From: Ptiloglossa arizonensis
Lineage: Eukaryota; Arthropoda; Insecta; Hymenoptera; Colletidae
Direction: 5' to 3'
NCBI RefSeq assembly: GCF_051014685.1
Contig: NW_027478462.1
Coordinates: 1,116,001-1,180,000, forward strand
Length of the DNA stretch: 64,000 bases
Part shown: positions 37,099 to 50,090 of the stretch, one piece after another
Layout: each line of letters opens with the position of its first letter
How positions within the stretch are numbered: the stretch's first letter is position 1
The notes under the pieces: generated by a model
Told to the model about the DNA's origin: nothing
What the model saw: only the letters and a program-made list of their open reading frames with translations
The model's database searches: none
Translations under genes and position numbers: made by a program

Positions 37099-40073
37099 CC
37101 GTTCCAGTTATTCGTTTCGAGCATCAGAACTGCCCAAATTTTGAGTTTCTCAAGCGTTTCTTACTTCCAAACTGCCATATCTCGCGAACGGATTTACCAA
37201 TCCGCAAAATTTCTGTTGCATCTGAAAGTAGAGACTCGCCCGATTACAACGCTATGTGTAGTTTTCCCCTAGGCCGTTCCAGTTATTCGTTTCGAGCATC
37301 AGAAGTGCGAAAATTTTGAGTTTCTCAAGCGTTTCTTACATCCAAACTGCCATATCTCGCGAACGGATTGACCGATCCGCAAAATTTCTGTTGCATCTGA
37401 AAGTAGAATCTCGCCCGATTACAATGGTATGCGCACTTTTCCCCTTGGCCGTTCTAGTTATTCGTTTCAAGCATCAGAACTGCGCAAATTTTGAGTTTCT
37501 CAAGCGTTTCTTACATCCAAGATGCCATATCTCGCGAACGGATTGACCGAACTGCAAAATTTCTGTTGCATCTGAAAGTAGAAACTCGCCCGATTACAAC
37601 GGTATGCGTACTTTTCCCCTAGGCCGTTCAAGTTACTCGTTTCGAGCATCAGAACTGCGAAAATTTTGAGTTTCTCAAGCGTTTCTTACCTCCAAACTGC
37701 CATATCTCGCGAACGGATTGATCGATCCGCAAAATTTCTGTTGCATCTGAAAGTAGAAACTCGCCCGATTACAACGGTATGCGTACTTTTCCCCTATGCC
37801 GTTCTAGTTACTCGTTTCGAGCTTCAGAACTGCGAAAATTTTGTGTTTCTCAAGCGTTTCTTACCTCCAAACTGCCATATCTCGCGAACGGATTCACCAA
37901 TCCGCAAAATTTCTGTTACATCTGAAAGTAGAAACTCGCCCGATTACAACGGTATGCGTACTTTTCCCCTAGGCCGTTCCAGTTATTGGTTTCGAGCATC
38001 AGAACTGCGGAAATTTTGAGTTTCTCAAGCGTTTCTTACCTCCATACTGCCATATCTCGCGAACGGATTTACCAATCCGCAAAATTTCTGTTGCATCTGA
38101 AAGTAGAGACTCGCCCGATTACAACGGTATGTGTAGTTTTCCCCTAGGCCTTTCCAGTTATTCGTTTCGAGCATCAGAACTGCGAAAATTTTGAGTTTCT
38201 CAAGCGTTTCTTACCTCCAAACTGCCATATCTCGCGAACGGATTGACCGATCCGCAAAATTTCTGTTTCATCTGAAAGTAGAAACTCGCCCGATTACAAT
38301 GGTATGCGCACTTTTCCCCTAGGCCGTTCTAGTTATTCGTTTCAAGCATCAGAACTTCGCAAATTTTGAGTTTCTCAAGCGTTTCTTACCTCCAAACTGC
38401 CATATCTCGCGAACGGATTGACCAATCCGCAAAATTTCTGTTGCATCTGAAAGTAGAGACTCGCCCGATTACAACGGTATGGGTACTTTTCCCCTAGGCC
38501 GTTCTAGTTATTCGTTTCGAGCATCAGAACTGCCCAAATTTTGAGTTTCTCAAGCGATTCTTACTTCCAAACTGCCATATCTCGCGAACGGATTGACCAA
38601 TCCGCAAAATTTCTGTTGCATCTGAAAGTAGAAACTCGCCCGATTACAACGGTATGCGCACTTTTCCCCTTGGCCTTTCTAGTTATTCGTTTCAAGCATC
38701 AGAACTGCGCAAATTTTGAGTTTCTCAAGCGTTTCTTACATCCAAGATGCCATATCTCGCGAACGGATTGACCGATCCGCAAAATTTCGGTTGCATCTGA
38801 AAGTAGAAACTCGCCCGATTACAACGGTATGCGTACTTTTCCCCTAGGCCGTTCAAGTTACTCGTTTCGAGCATCAGAACTGCGAAAATTTTGAGTTTCT
38901 CAAGCGTTTCTTACCTCCAAACTGCCATATCTCGCGAACGGATTGACCAATCCGCAAAATATCTGTTGCATCTGAAAGTAGAGACTCGCCCGATTACAAC
39001 GGTATGTGTAGTTTTCCCCTAGGCCGTTCCAGTTATTCGTTTCGAGCATCAGAACTGCGAAAATTTTGAATTTCTCAAGCGTTTCTTACATCCAAACTGC
39101 CATATCTCGCGAACGGATTGTCCAATCCGCAAAATTTCTGTTGCATCTGAAAGTAGAAACCCGCCCGATTACAGCGGTATGCGCACTTTTCCCCTAGGCC
39201 GTTCTAGTGATTCGTTTTAAGCATCAGAACTGCGCAAATTTTGAGTTTCTCAAGCGTTTCTTACCTCCAAACTGCCATATCTCGCGAACGGATTGACCGT
39301 TCCGCAAAATTTCTGTTGCATCTGAAAGTAGAAACTCGCCCGATTACAACGGTATGCGTACTTTTCCCCTAGGCCGTTCCAGTTATTCGTTTCGAGCATC
39401 AGAACTGCGAAAATTTTGAGTTTCTCAAGCGTTTCTTACATCCAAACTGCCATATCTCGCGAACGGATTGACCAATCCGCAAAATTTCTGTTGCATCTGA
39501 AAGTAGAGACTCGCCCGATTACAACGGTATGCGTACTTTTCCCCTAGGCCGTTCAAGTTACTCGTTTCGAGCATCAGAACTGCGAAAATTTTGAGTTTCT
39601 CAAGCGTTTCTTATATCCAAACTGCCATATCTCGCGAACGGATTCACCAATCCGCAAAATTTCTGTTGCATCTGAAAGTAGAAACTCGCCCGATTACAAC
39701 GGTATGCGCACTTTGCCCCTAGGCCGTTCTAGTTATTCGTTTCAAGCATCAGAACTGCGGAAATTTTGAGTTTCTCAAGCGTTTCTTACATCCAAACTGC
39801 CATATCTCGCGAACGGATTGACCAATCCGCAAAATTTCTGTTGCATCTGAAAGTAGAAACTCGCCCGATTACAACGGTATGCGCACTTTGCCCCTAGGCC
39901 GTTCTAGTTATTCGTTTCAAGCATCAGAACTGCGGAAATTTTGAGTTCCTCAAGCGTTTCTTACATCCAAACTGCCATATCTCGCGAACGGATTGACCGA
40001 TCCGCAAAATTTCTGTTGCATCTGAAAGTAGAAACTCGCCCGATTACAACGGTATGCGTACTTTTCCCCTAGG

Positions 40074-43000
40074 CCCTTCAAGTTACTCGTTTCGAGCATC
40101 AGAACTGCGAAAATTTTGAGTTTCTCAAGCGTTTCTTACCTCCAAACTGCCATATCTCGCGAACGGATTGACCAATCCGCAAAATTTCTGTTGCATCTGA
40201 AAGTAGAGACTCGCCCGATTACAACGGTATGTGTAGTTTTCCCCTAGGCCGCTCCAGTTATTCGTTTCGAGCATCAGAACTACGAAAATTTTGAGTTTCT
40301 CAAGCGTTTCTTACCCCCAAACTGCCATATCTCGCGAACGGATTGACCAATCCGCAAAGTTTCTGTTGCATCTGAAAGTAGGGACTCGCCCGATTACAAC
40401 GGTATGTGTAGTTTTCCCCTTTGCCGTTCTAGTTATTCGTTTCGAGCATCAGAACTGCGCAAATTTTGTGTTTCTCAAGCGTTTCTTACCTCCAAACTGC
40501 CATATCTCGCGAACGGATTGACCAATCCGCAAAATTTCTGTTGCATCTGAAAGTAGAAACTCGCCCGATTACAACGGTATGCGTACTTTTCCCCTAGGCC
40601 GTTCAAGTTACTCGTTTCGAGCATCAGAACTGCGGAAATTTTGAGTTTCTCAAGCGTTTCTTACATCCAAGCTGCCATATCTCGCGAACGGATTGATCGA
40701 TCCGCAAAATTTCTGTTGCATCTGAAAGTAGAAACTCGCCCGATTACAACGGTATGCGTACTTTTCCCCTAGGCCGCTCAAGTTACTCGTTTCGAGCATC
40801 AGAACTGCGAAAATTTTGAGTTTCTCAAGCGTTTCTTACATCCAAACTGCCATATCTCGCGAACGGATTGACCGATCCGCAAAATTTCTGTTTCATCTGA
40901 AAGTAGAAACTCGCCCGATTACAGCGGTATGCGCACTTTTCCCCTAGGCCTTTCTAGTTATTCGTTTTAAGCATCAGAACTGCGCAAATTTTGAGTTTCT
41001 CAAGCGTTTCTTACCTCCAAACTGCCATATCTCGCGAACGGATTGACCAATCCGCAAAATTTCTGTTGCATCTGAAAGTAGAGACTCGCCCGATTACAAC
41101 GGTATGTGTAGTTTTCCCCTAGGCCGTTCTAGTTATTCGTTTCGAGCATCAGAACTGCGAAAATTTTGAGTTTCTCAAGCGTTTCTTACATCCAAACTGC
41201 CATATCTCGCGAACGGATTGACCGATCCGTAAAATTTCTGTTTCATCTGAAAGTAGAAACTCGCCCGATTACAACGGTATGCGTACTTTTCCCCTAGGCC
41301 GTTCTAGTTATTCGTGTCGAGCATCAGAACTGCGAAAATTTTGAGTTTCTCAAGCGTTTCTTACCTCCAAACTGCCATATCTCGCGAACGGATTGACCAA
41401 TCCGCAAAATTTCTGTTGCATCTGAAAGTAGAGACTCGCCCGATTACAACGGTATGTGTAGTTTTCCCCTAGGCCGTTCCAGTTATTCGTTTCGAGCATC
41501 AGAACTGCGAAAATTTTGAATTTCTCATGCGTTTCCTACATCCAAACTGCCATATCTCGCGAACGGATTGACCAATCCGCAAAGTTTCTGTTGCATCTGA
41601 AAGTAGAGACTCGCCCGATTACAACGGTATGTGTCGTTTCCCCCTAGGCCGTCCCAGTTATTGGTTTCGAGCATCAGAACTGCGAAAATTTTGAGTTTCT
41701 CAAGCGTTTCTTACCTCCAAACTGCCATATCTCGCGAACGGATTGACCAATCCGCAAAATTTCTGTTGCATCTGAAAGCAGAGACTCGCCCGATTACAAC
41801 GGTATGTGTAGTTTTCCCCTAGGCCGTTCCAGTTATTGGTTTCGAGCATCAGAACTGCAGAAATTTTGAGTTTCTCAAGCGTTTCTTACCTCCAAACTGC
41901 CATATCTCGCGAACGGATTGACCAATCCGCAAAATTTCTGTTGCATCTGAAAGTAGAAACTCGCCCGATTACAGCGGTATGCGCACTTTTCCCCTAGGCC
42001 TTTCTAGTTATTCGTTTTAAGCATCAGAACTGCGCAAATTTTGAGTTTCTCAAGCGTTTCTTACCTCCAAACTGCCATATCTCGCGAACGGATTGACCAA
42101 TCCGCAAAATATCTGTTGCATCTGAAAGTAGAGACTCGCCCGATTACAACGGTATGTGTAGTTTTCCCCTAGGCCGTTCCAGTTATTCGTTTCGAGCATC
42201 AGAACTGCGAAAATTTTGAGTTTCTCAAGCGTTTCTTACATCCAAACTGCCATATCTCGCGAACGGATTGACCGATCCGTAAAATTTCTGTTTCATCTGA
42301 AAGTAGAAACTCGCCCGATTACAACGGTATGCGTACTTTTCCCCTAGGCCGTTCAAGTTACTCGTTTCGAGCATCAGAACTGCGAAAATTTTGAGTTTCT
42401 CAAGCGTTTCTTACCTCCAAACTGCCATATCTCGCGAACGGATTGACCAATCCGCAAAATTTCTGTTGCATCTGAAAGTAGAGACTCGCCCGATTACAAC
42501 GGTATGTGTAGTTTTCCCCTAGGCCGCTCCAGTTATTCGTTTCGAGCATCAGAACTACGAAAATTTTGAGTTTCTCAAGCGTTTCTTACCCCCAAACTGC
42601 CATATCTCGCGAACGGATTGACCAATCCGCAAAGTTTCTGTTGCATCTGAAAGTAGGGACTCGCCCGATTACAACGGTATGTGTAGTTTTCCCCTATGCC
42701 GTTCTAGTTATTCGTTTCGAGCATCAGAACTGCGCAAATTTTGTGTTTCTCAAGCGTTTCTTACCTCCAAACTGCCATATCTCGCGAACGGATTGACCAA
42801 TCCGCAAAATTTCTGTTGCATCTGAAAGTAGAAACTCGCCCGATTACAACGGTATGCGTACTTTTCCCCTAGGCCGTTCATGTTACTCGTTTCGAGCATC
42901 AGAACTGCGGAAATTTTGAGTTTCTCAAGCGTTTCTTACATCCAAGCTGCCATATCTCGCGAACGGATTGATCGATCCGCAAAATTTCTGTTGCATCTGA

Positions 43001-43080
43001 AAGTAGAAACTCGCCCGATTACAACGGTATGCGTACTTTTCCCCTAGGCCGCTCAAGTTACTCGTTTCGAGCATCAGAAC
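40074..43080 (+). repeat. 13-monomer-spaced repeats, first pair
   Basis: The run at 40074-40800 recurs at 42349-43075, 2275 bp on: an ACCTCC monomer, CCGCTCCAG/ACTACGAAAA/TTACCCCC/GGGACTC, a TTTTGTGTTTC monomer, and a CAAGCTGCC/GATTGATCGATCC monomer. Private differences include CCCCTTTGCC near 40420 against CCCCTATGCC near 42690, and TTCAAGTTAC against TTCATGTTAC. Block U sits between the copies. Confidence 0.75.
41299..42431 (+). repeat. Block U, right copy, zone 2 sequence inside zone 3
   Basis: This stretch has zone 2 variants but is flanked on the right by zone 3 monomers (CCGCTCCAG at 42524). It matches 32028-33160 almost base for base by eye; one difference is ACTGCAGAAATT near 41858 against ACTGCGGAAATT. 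Copying across more than 9 kb within the array, by conversion or exchange, is the simplest reading. Confidence 0.85.
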
Positions 43081-46000
43081 TGCGAAAATTTTGAGTTTCT
43101 CAAGCGTTTCTTATATCCAAACTGCCATATCTCGCGAACGGATTGACCAATCCGCAAAATTTCTGTTGCATCTGAAAGTAGAAACTCGCCCGATTACAAC
43201 GGTATGCGCACTTTGTCCCTAGGCCGTTCTAGTTATTCGTTTCAAGCATCAGAACTGCGCAAATTTTGAGTTTCTCAAGCGTTTCTTACCTCCAAACTGC
43301 CATATCTCGCGAACGGATTGACCAATCCGCAAAATTTCTGTTGGATCTGAAAGTAGAAACTCGCCCGATTACAACGGTATGCGTACTTTTCCCCTAGGCC
43401 GTTCTAGTTACTCGTTTCGAGCATCAGAACTGCGGAAATTTTGAGTTTCTCAAGCGTTTCTTACATCCAAACTGCCATATCTCGCGAACGGATTGACCAA
43501 TCCGCAAAATTTCTGTTGCATCTGAAAGTAGAGACTCGCCCGATTACAAAGGTATGTGTAGTTTTCCCCTAGGCCGTTCCAGTTATTCGTTTCGAGCATC
43601 AGAACTGCGAAAATTTTGAGTTTCTCAAGCGTTTCTTACATCCAAACTGCCATATCTCGCGAACGGATTGACCGATCCGCAAAATTTCTGTTGCATCTGA
43701 AAGTAGAAACTCGCCCGATTACAACGGTATGCGCAATTTTCCCCTAGGCCGTTCTAGTTATTCGTTTCAAGCATCAGAACTGCGCAAATTTTGAGTTTCT
43801 CAAGCGTTTCTTACATCCAAGCTGCCATATCTCGCGAACGGATTGACCAATCCGCAAAGTTTCTGTTGCATCTGAAAGTAGGGACTCGCCCGATTACAAC
43901 GGTATGTGTAGTTTTCCCCTAGGCCGTTCTAGTTATTCGTTTCGAGCATCAGAACTGCGCAAATTTTGTGTTTCTCAAGCGTTTCTTACCTCCAAACAGC
44001 CATATCTCGCGAACGGATTGACCAATCCGCAAAATTTCTGTTGCATCTGAAAGTAGAAACTCGCCCGATTACAACGGTATGCGTACTTTTCCCCTAGGCC
44101 GTTCAAGATACTCGTTTCGAGCATCAGAACTGCGGAAATTTTGAGTTTCTCAAGCGTTTCTTACATCCAAGCTGCCATATCTCGCGAACGGATTGATCGA
44201 TCCGCAAAATTTCTGTTGCATCTGAAAGTAGAAACTCGCCCGATTACAACGGTATGCGTACTTTTCCCCTAGGCCGTTCTAGTTATTCGTTTTAAGCATC
44301 AGAACTGCGCAAATTTTGAGTTTCTCAAGCGTTTCTTACATCCAAGATGCCATATCTCGCGAACGGATTGACCGATCCGCAAAATTTCTGTTGCATCTGA
44401 AAGTAGAAACTCGCCCGATTACAACGGTATGCGTACTTTTCCCCTAGGCCCTTCAAGTTACTCGTTTCGAGCATCAGAACTGCGAAAATTTTGAGTTTCT
44501 CAAGCGTTTCTTACCTCCAAACTGCCATATCTCGCGAACGGATTGACCAATCCGCAAAATTTCTGTTGCATCTGAAAGTAGAGACTCGCCCGATTACAAC
44601 GGTATGTGTAGTTTTCCCCTAGGCCGCTCCAGTTATTCGTTTCGAGCATCAGAACTACGAAAATTTTGAGTTTCTCAAGCGTTTCTTACCCCCAAACTGC
44701 CATATCTCGCGAACGGATTGACCAATCCGCAAAATTTCTGTTGCATCTGAAAGTAGAAACTCGCCCGATTACAACGGTATGCGCAATTTTCCCCTAGGCC
44801 GTTCTAGTTATTCGTTTCAAGCATCAGAACTGCGCAAATTTTGAGTTTCTCAAGCGTTTCTTACATCCAAGCTGCCATATCTCGCGAACGGATTGACCAA
44901 TCCGCAAAGTTTCTGTTGCATCTGAAAGTAGGGACTCGCCCGATTACAACGGTATGTGTAGTTTTCCCCTATGCCGTTCTAGTTATTCGTTTCGAGCATC
45001 AGAACTGCGCAAATTTTGTGTTTCTCAAGCGTTTCTTACCTCCAAACTGCCATATCTCGCGAACGGATTGACCAATCCGCAAAATTTCTGTTGCATCTGA
45101 AAGTAGAAACTCGCCCGATTACAACGGTATGCGTACTTTTCCCCTAGGCCGTTCAAGTTACTCGTTTCGAGCATCAGAACTGCGGAAATTTTGAGTTTCT
45201 CAAGCGTTTCTTACATCCAAGCTGCCATATCTCGCGAACGGATTGATCGATCCGCAAAATTTCTGTTGCATCTGAAAGTAGAAACTCGCCCGATTACAAC
45301 GGTATGCGTACTTTTCCCCTAGGCCGCTCAAGTTACTCGTTTCGAGCATCAGAACTGCGAAAATTTTGAGTTTCTCAAGCGTTTCTTATATCCAAACTGC
45401 CATATCTCGCGAACGGATTGACCAATCCGCAAAATTTCTGTTGCATCTGAAAGTAGAAACTCGCCCGATTACAACGGTATGCGCACTTTGTCCCTAGGCC
45501 GTTCTAGTTATTCGTTTCAAGCATCAGAACTGCGCAAATTTTGAGTTTCTCAAGCGTTTCTTACCTCCAAACTGCCATATCTCGCGAACGGATTGACCAA
45601 TCCGCAAAATTTCTGTTGGATCTGAAAGTAGAAACTCGCCCGATTACAACGGTATGCGTACTTTTCCCCTAGGCCGTTCTAGTTACTCGTTTCGAGCATC
45701 AGAACTGCGGAAATTTTGAGTTTCTCAAGCGTTTCTTACATCCAAACTGCCATATCTCGCGAACGGATTGACCAATCCGCAAAATTTCTGTTGCATCTGA
45801 AAGTAGAGACTCGCCCGATTACAACGGTATGTGTAGTTTTCCCCTAGGCCGTTCCAGTTATTCGTTTCGAGCATCAGAACTGCGAAAATTTTGAGTTTCT
45901 CAAGCGTTTCTTACATCCAAACTGCCATATCTCGCGAACGGATTGACCGATCCGCAAAATTTCTGTTGCATCTGAAAGTAGAAACTCGCCCGATTACAAC

Positions 46001-46120
46001 GGTATGCGCAATTTTCCCCTAGGCCGTTCTAGTTATTCGTTTCAAGCATCAGAACTGCGCAAATTTTGAGTTTCTCAAGCGTTTCTTACATCCAAGCTGC
46101 CATATCTCGCGAACGGATTG
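42620..46120 (+). repeat. 13-monomer-spaced repeats, second pair
   Basis: From about 42620 to 43845 the array matches about 44895 to 46120, again 2275 bp on. The shared order is TTTTGTGTTTC with CCCCTATGCC, CAAGCTGCC/GATTGATCGATCC, CCGCTCAAG/TTATATCC/CTTTGTCCC, GTTGGATCTG, TTCTAGTTACTCG/GCGGAAATT, then CCAG/ACCGATCCG. The 44624 monomer is mixed: CCGCTCCAG head, but an AAACTC and CGCAATTTT tail. Confidence 0.75.
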
Positions 46121-48648
46121 ACCAATCCGCAAAATTTCTGTTGCATCTGAAAGTAGAAACTCGCCCGATTACAACGGTATGCGTACTTTTCCCCTAGGCC
46201 GCTCAAGTTACTCGTTTCGAGCATCAGAACTGCGAAAATTTTGAGTTTCTCAAGCGTTTCTTATATCCAAACTGCCATATCTCGCGAACGGATTGACCAA
46301 TCCGCAAAATTTCTGTTGCATCTGAAAGTAGAAACTCGCCCGATTACAACGGTATGCGCACTTTGTCCCTAGGCCGTTCTAGTTATTCGTTTCAAGCTTC
46401 AGAACTGCGCAAATTTTGAGTTTCTCAAGCGTTTCTTACCTCCAAACTGCCATATCTCGCGAACGGATTGACCAATCCGCAAAATTTCTGTTGCATCTGA
46501 AAGTAGAAACTCGCCCGATTACAACGGTATGCGTACTTTTCCCCTAGGCCGTTCTAGTTATTCGTTTTAAGCATCAGAACTGCGCAAATTTTGAGTTTCT
46601 CAAGCGTTTCTTACCTCCAAACTGCCATATCTCGCGAACGGATTGACCAATCCGCAAAATTTCTGTTGCATCTGAAAGTAGAGACTCGCCCGATTACAAC
46701 GGTATGTGTAGTTTTCCCCTAGGCCGCTCCAGTTATTCGTTTCGAGCATCAGAACTACGAAAATTTTGAGTTTCTCAAGCGTTTCTTACCCCCAAACTGC
46801 CATATCTCGCGAACGGATTGACCAATCGGCAAAATTTCTGTTGCATCTGAAAGTAGAGACTCGCCCGATTACAACGGTATGTGTAGTTTTCCTCTAGGCC
46901 GTTCCAGTTATTCGTTTCGAGCATCAGAACTGCGAAAATTTTGAGTTTCTCAAGCGTTTCTTACATCCAAACTGCCATATCTCGCGAACGGATTGACCAA
47001 TCCGCAAAATTTCTGTTGCATCTGAAAGTAGAAACTCGCCCGATTGCAACGGTATGCGTACTTTTCCCCTAGGCCGTTCAAGATACTCGTTTCGAGCATC
47101 AGAACTGCGGAAATTTTGAGTTTCTCAAGCGTTTCTTACATCCAAGCTGCCATATCTCGCGAACGGATTGATCGATCCGCAAAATTTCTGTTGCATCTGA
47201 AAGTAGAAACTTGCCCGATTACAAAGGTATGCGTACTTTTCCCCTAGGCCGCTCAAGTTACTCGTTTCGAGCATCAGAACTGCGAAAATTTTGAGTTTCT
47301 CAAGCGTTTCTTATATCCAAACTGCCATATCTCGCGAACGGATTGACCAATCCGCAAAATTTCTGTTGCATCTGAAAGTAGAAACTCGCCCGATTACAAC
47401 GGTATGCGCACTTTGTCCCTAGGCCGTTCTAGTTATTCGTTTCAAGCATCAGAACTGCGCAAATTTTGAGTTTCTCAAGCGTTTCTTACCTCCAAACTGC
47501 CATATCTCGCGAACGGATTGACCAATCGGCAAAATTTCTGTTGCATCTGAAAGTAGAAACTCGCCCGATTACAACGGTATGCGTACTTTTCCCCTAGGCC
47601 GTTCAAGTTACTCGTTTCGAGCATCAGAACTGCGGAAATTTTGAGTTTCTCAAGCGTTTCTTACATCCAAACTGCCATATCTCGCGAACGGATTGACCGA
47701 TCCGCAAAATTTCTGTTGCATCTGAAAGTAGAAACTCGCCCGATTACAACGGTATGTGTAGTTTTCCCCTAGGCCGTTCCAATTATTCGTTTCGAGCATC
47801 AGAACTGCGAAAATTTTGAATTTCTCAAGCGTTTCTTACATCCAAACTGCCATATCTCGCGAACGGATTGACCAATCCGCAAAATTTCTGTTGCATCTGA
47901 AAGTAGAAACTCGCCCGATTACAGCGGTATGCGCACTTTTCCCCTAGGCAGTTCTAGTTATTCGTTTTAAGCATCAGAACTGCGCAAATTTTGAGTTTCT
48001 CAAGCGTTTCTTACCTCCAAACTGCCATATCTCGCGAACGGATTGACCAATCCGCAAAATTTCTGTTGCATCTGAAAGTAGAGACTCGCCCGATTACAAC
48101 GGTATGTGTAGTTTTCCCCTAGGCCGCTCCAGTTATTCGTTTCGAGCATCAGAACTACGAAAATTTTGAGTTTCTCAAGCGTTTCTTACACCCAAACTGC
48201 CATATCTCGCGAACGGATTGACCAATCCGCAAAATTTCTGTTGCATCTGAAAGTAGAGACTCGCCCGATTACAACGGTATGCGTACTTTTCCCCTAGGCC
48301 GCTCAAGTTACTCGTTTCGAGCATCAGAACTGCGAAAATTTTGAGTTTCTCAAGCGTTTCTTATATCCAAACTGCCATATCTCGCGAACGGATTGACCAA
48401 TCCGCAAAATTTCTGTTGCATCTGAAAGTAGAAACTCGCCCGATTACAACGGTTTGCGCACTTTGTCCCTAGGCCGTTCTAGTTATTCGTTTCAAGCTTC
48501 AGAACTGCGCAAATTTTGAGTTTCTCAAGCGTTTCTTACCTCCAAACTGCCATATCTCGCGAACGGATTGACCAATCCGCAAAATTTCTGTTGCATCTGA
48601 AAGTAGAAACTCGCCCGATTACAACGGTATGCGTACTTTTCCCCTAGG
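45324..48648 (+). repeat. Block V, left copy (partner 53024-56348)
   Basis: Nineteen monomers recur at an offset of exactly 7700 bp (44 monomers). Shared rare variants include GATTGCAACGG (about 47043 and 54743), TTCAAGATACTCG (47074 and 54774), AACTTGCCC with ACAAAGGTATG (about 47209 and 54909), CAATCGGCAAAA (about 46824 and 54524) and CCTCTAGG. Copy-specific changes here include CCAATTATTCG (47774), TTACACCC (48124) and GGTTTGCGC (about 48452). Confidence 0.87.
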
Positions 48649-50090
48649 CCGTTCTAGTTATTCGTTTTAAGCATCAGAACTGCGCAAATTTTGAGTTTCT
48701 CAAGCGTTTCTTACCTCCAAACTGCCATATCTCGCGAACGGATTGACCAATCCGCAAAATTTCTGTTGCATCTGAAAGTAGAGACTCGCCCGATTACAAC
48801 GGTATGTGTAGTTTTCTCCTAGGCCGCTCCAGTTATTCGTTTCGAGCATCAGAACTACGAAAATTTTGAGTTTCTCAAGCGTTTCTTACCCCCAAACTGC
48901 CATATCTCGCGAACGGATTGACCAATCGGCAAAATTTCTGTTGCATCTGAAAGTAGAGACTCGCCCGATTACAACGGTATGCGTACTTTTCCCCTAGGCC
49001 GTTCAAGTTACTCGTTTCGAGCATCAGAACTGCGGAAATTTTGAGTTTCTCAAGCGTTTCTTACATCCAAACTGCCATATCTCGCGAACGGATTGACCGA
49101 TCCGCAAAATTTCTGTTGCATCTGAAAGTAGAAACTCGCCCGATTACAACGGTATGTGTAGTTTTCCCCTAGGCCGTTCCAGTTATTCGTTTCGAGCATC
49201 AGAACTGCGAAAATTTTGAATTTCTCAAGCGTTTCTTACATCCAAACTGCCATATCTCGCGAACGGATTGACCAATCCGCAAAATTTCTGTTGCATCTGA
49301 AAGTAGAAACTCGCCCGATTACAGCGGTATGCGCACTTTTCCCCTAGGCAGTTCTAGTTATTCGTTTTAAGCATCAGAACTGCGCAAATTTTGAGTTTCT
49401 CAAGCGTTTCTTACCTCCAAACTGCCATATCTCGCGAACGGATTGACCAATCCGCAAAATTTCTGTTGCATCTGAAAGTAGAGACTCGCCCGATTACAAC
49501 GGTATGTGTAGTTTTCCCCTAGGCCGCTCCAGTTATTCGTTTCGAGCATCAGAACTACGAAAATTTTGAGTTTCTCAAGCGTTTCTTACCCCCAAACTGC
49601 CATATCTCGCGAACGGATTGACCAATCCGCAAAATTTCTGTTGCATCTGAAAGTAGAGACTCGCCCGATTACAACGGTATGCGTACTTTTCCCCTAGGCC
49701 GCTCAAGTTACTCGTTTCGAGCATCAGAACTGCGAAAATTTTGAGTTTCTCAAGCGTTTCTTATATCCAAACTGCCATATCTCGCGAACGGATTGACCAA
49801 TCCGCAAAATTTCTGTTGCATCTGAAAGTAGAAACTCGCCCGATTACAACGGTATGCGCACTTTGTCCCTAGGCCGTTCTAGTTATTCGTTTCAAGCATC
49901 AGAACTGCGCAAATTTTGAGTTTCTCAAGCGTTTCTTACCTCCAAACTGCCATATCTCGCGAACGGATTGACCAATCCGCAAAATTTCTGTTGGATCTGA
50001 AAGTAGAAACTCGCCCGATTACAACGGTATGCGTACTTTTCCCCTAGGCCGTTCTAGTTACTCGTTTCGAGCATCAGAACTGCGGAAACT
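48299..50090 (+). repeat. Block W, left copy (partner 51624-53415)
   Basis: About ten monomers recur at an offset of 3325 bp (19 monomers), with TCTCCTAGGCCGCTCC (about 48815 and 52140), CAATCGGC, CCTAGGCAGTTC and GTTGGATCTG shared. Part of it (48999-49873) also matches 47599-48473 eight monomers to the left, giving a local 8-monomer rhythm. The two copies end at monomers that both have GGAAACTTTG, but TTATATCC in one and TTACATCC in the other. Confidence 0.82.

Larger units (their letters stand above)
26428..39548 (+). repeat. Zone 2 of the array
   Basis: From 26428 the zone 1 head variants stop and new ones dominate: CCGTCCCAG, CCTTTCTAG or CCTTTCCAG heads, TTCAAGTTACTCG heads, GCGGAAATTTTG, ACCGATCCG with TTTCATCTG, ATTTACC, CTCCATACTG, and CAATGG or CAGCGG tails. 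The left part is a 14-monomer tandem duplication, and the part from 31328 shows 7-, 6- and 3-monomer duplications. All four 1-bp deletions of the window are here. Between 36400 and 39548 monomers are more mixed and I found no clean adjacent duplication. The right edge is approximate. Confidence 0.75.

Noticed and set aside
37666..38019. Open reading frame of 117 codons, the longest in the window, and similar shorter ones (for example at 34982, 36937, 47044, 54744)
   Set aside because: They are plain translations of satellite monomers. Since 175 leaves remainder 1 on division by 3, a frame running through successive monomers passes through all three frames, giving the same peptide segments in rotation. 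Nothing selects for them: stops come and go with single substitutions, no promoter or start context recurs, and identical frames simply reflect duplicated blocks.
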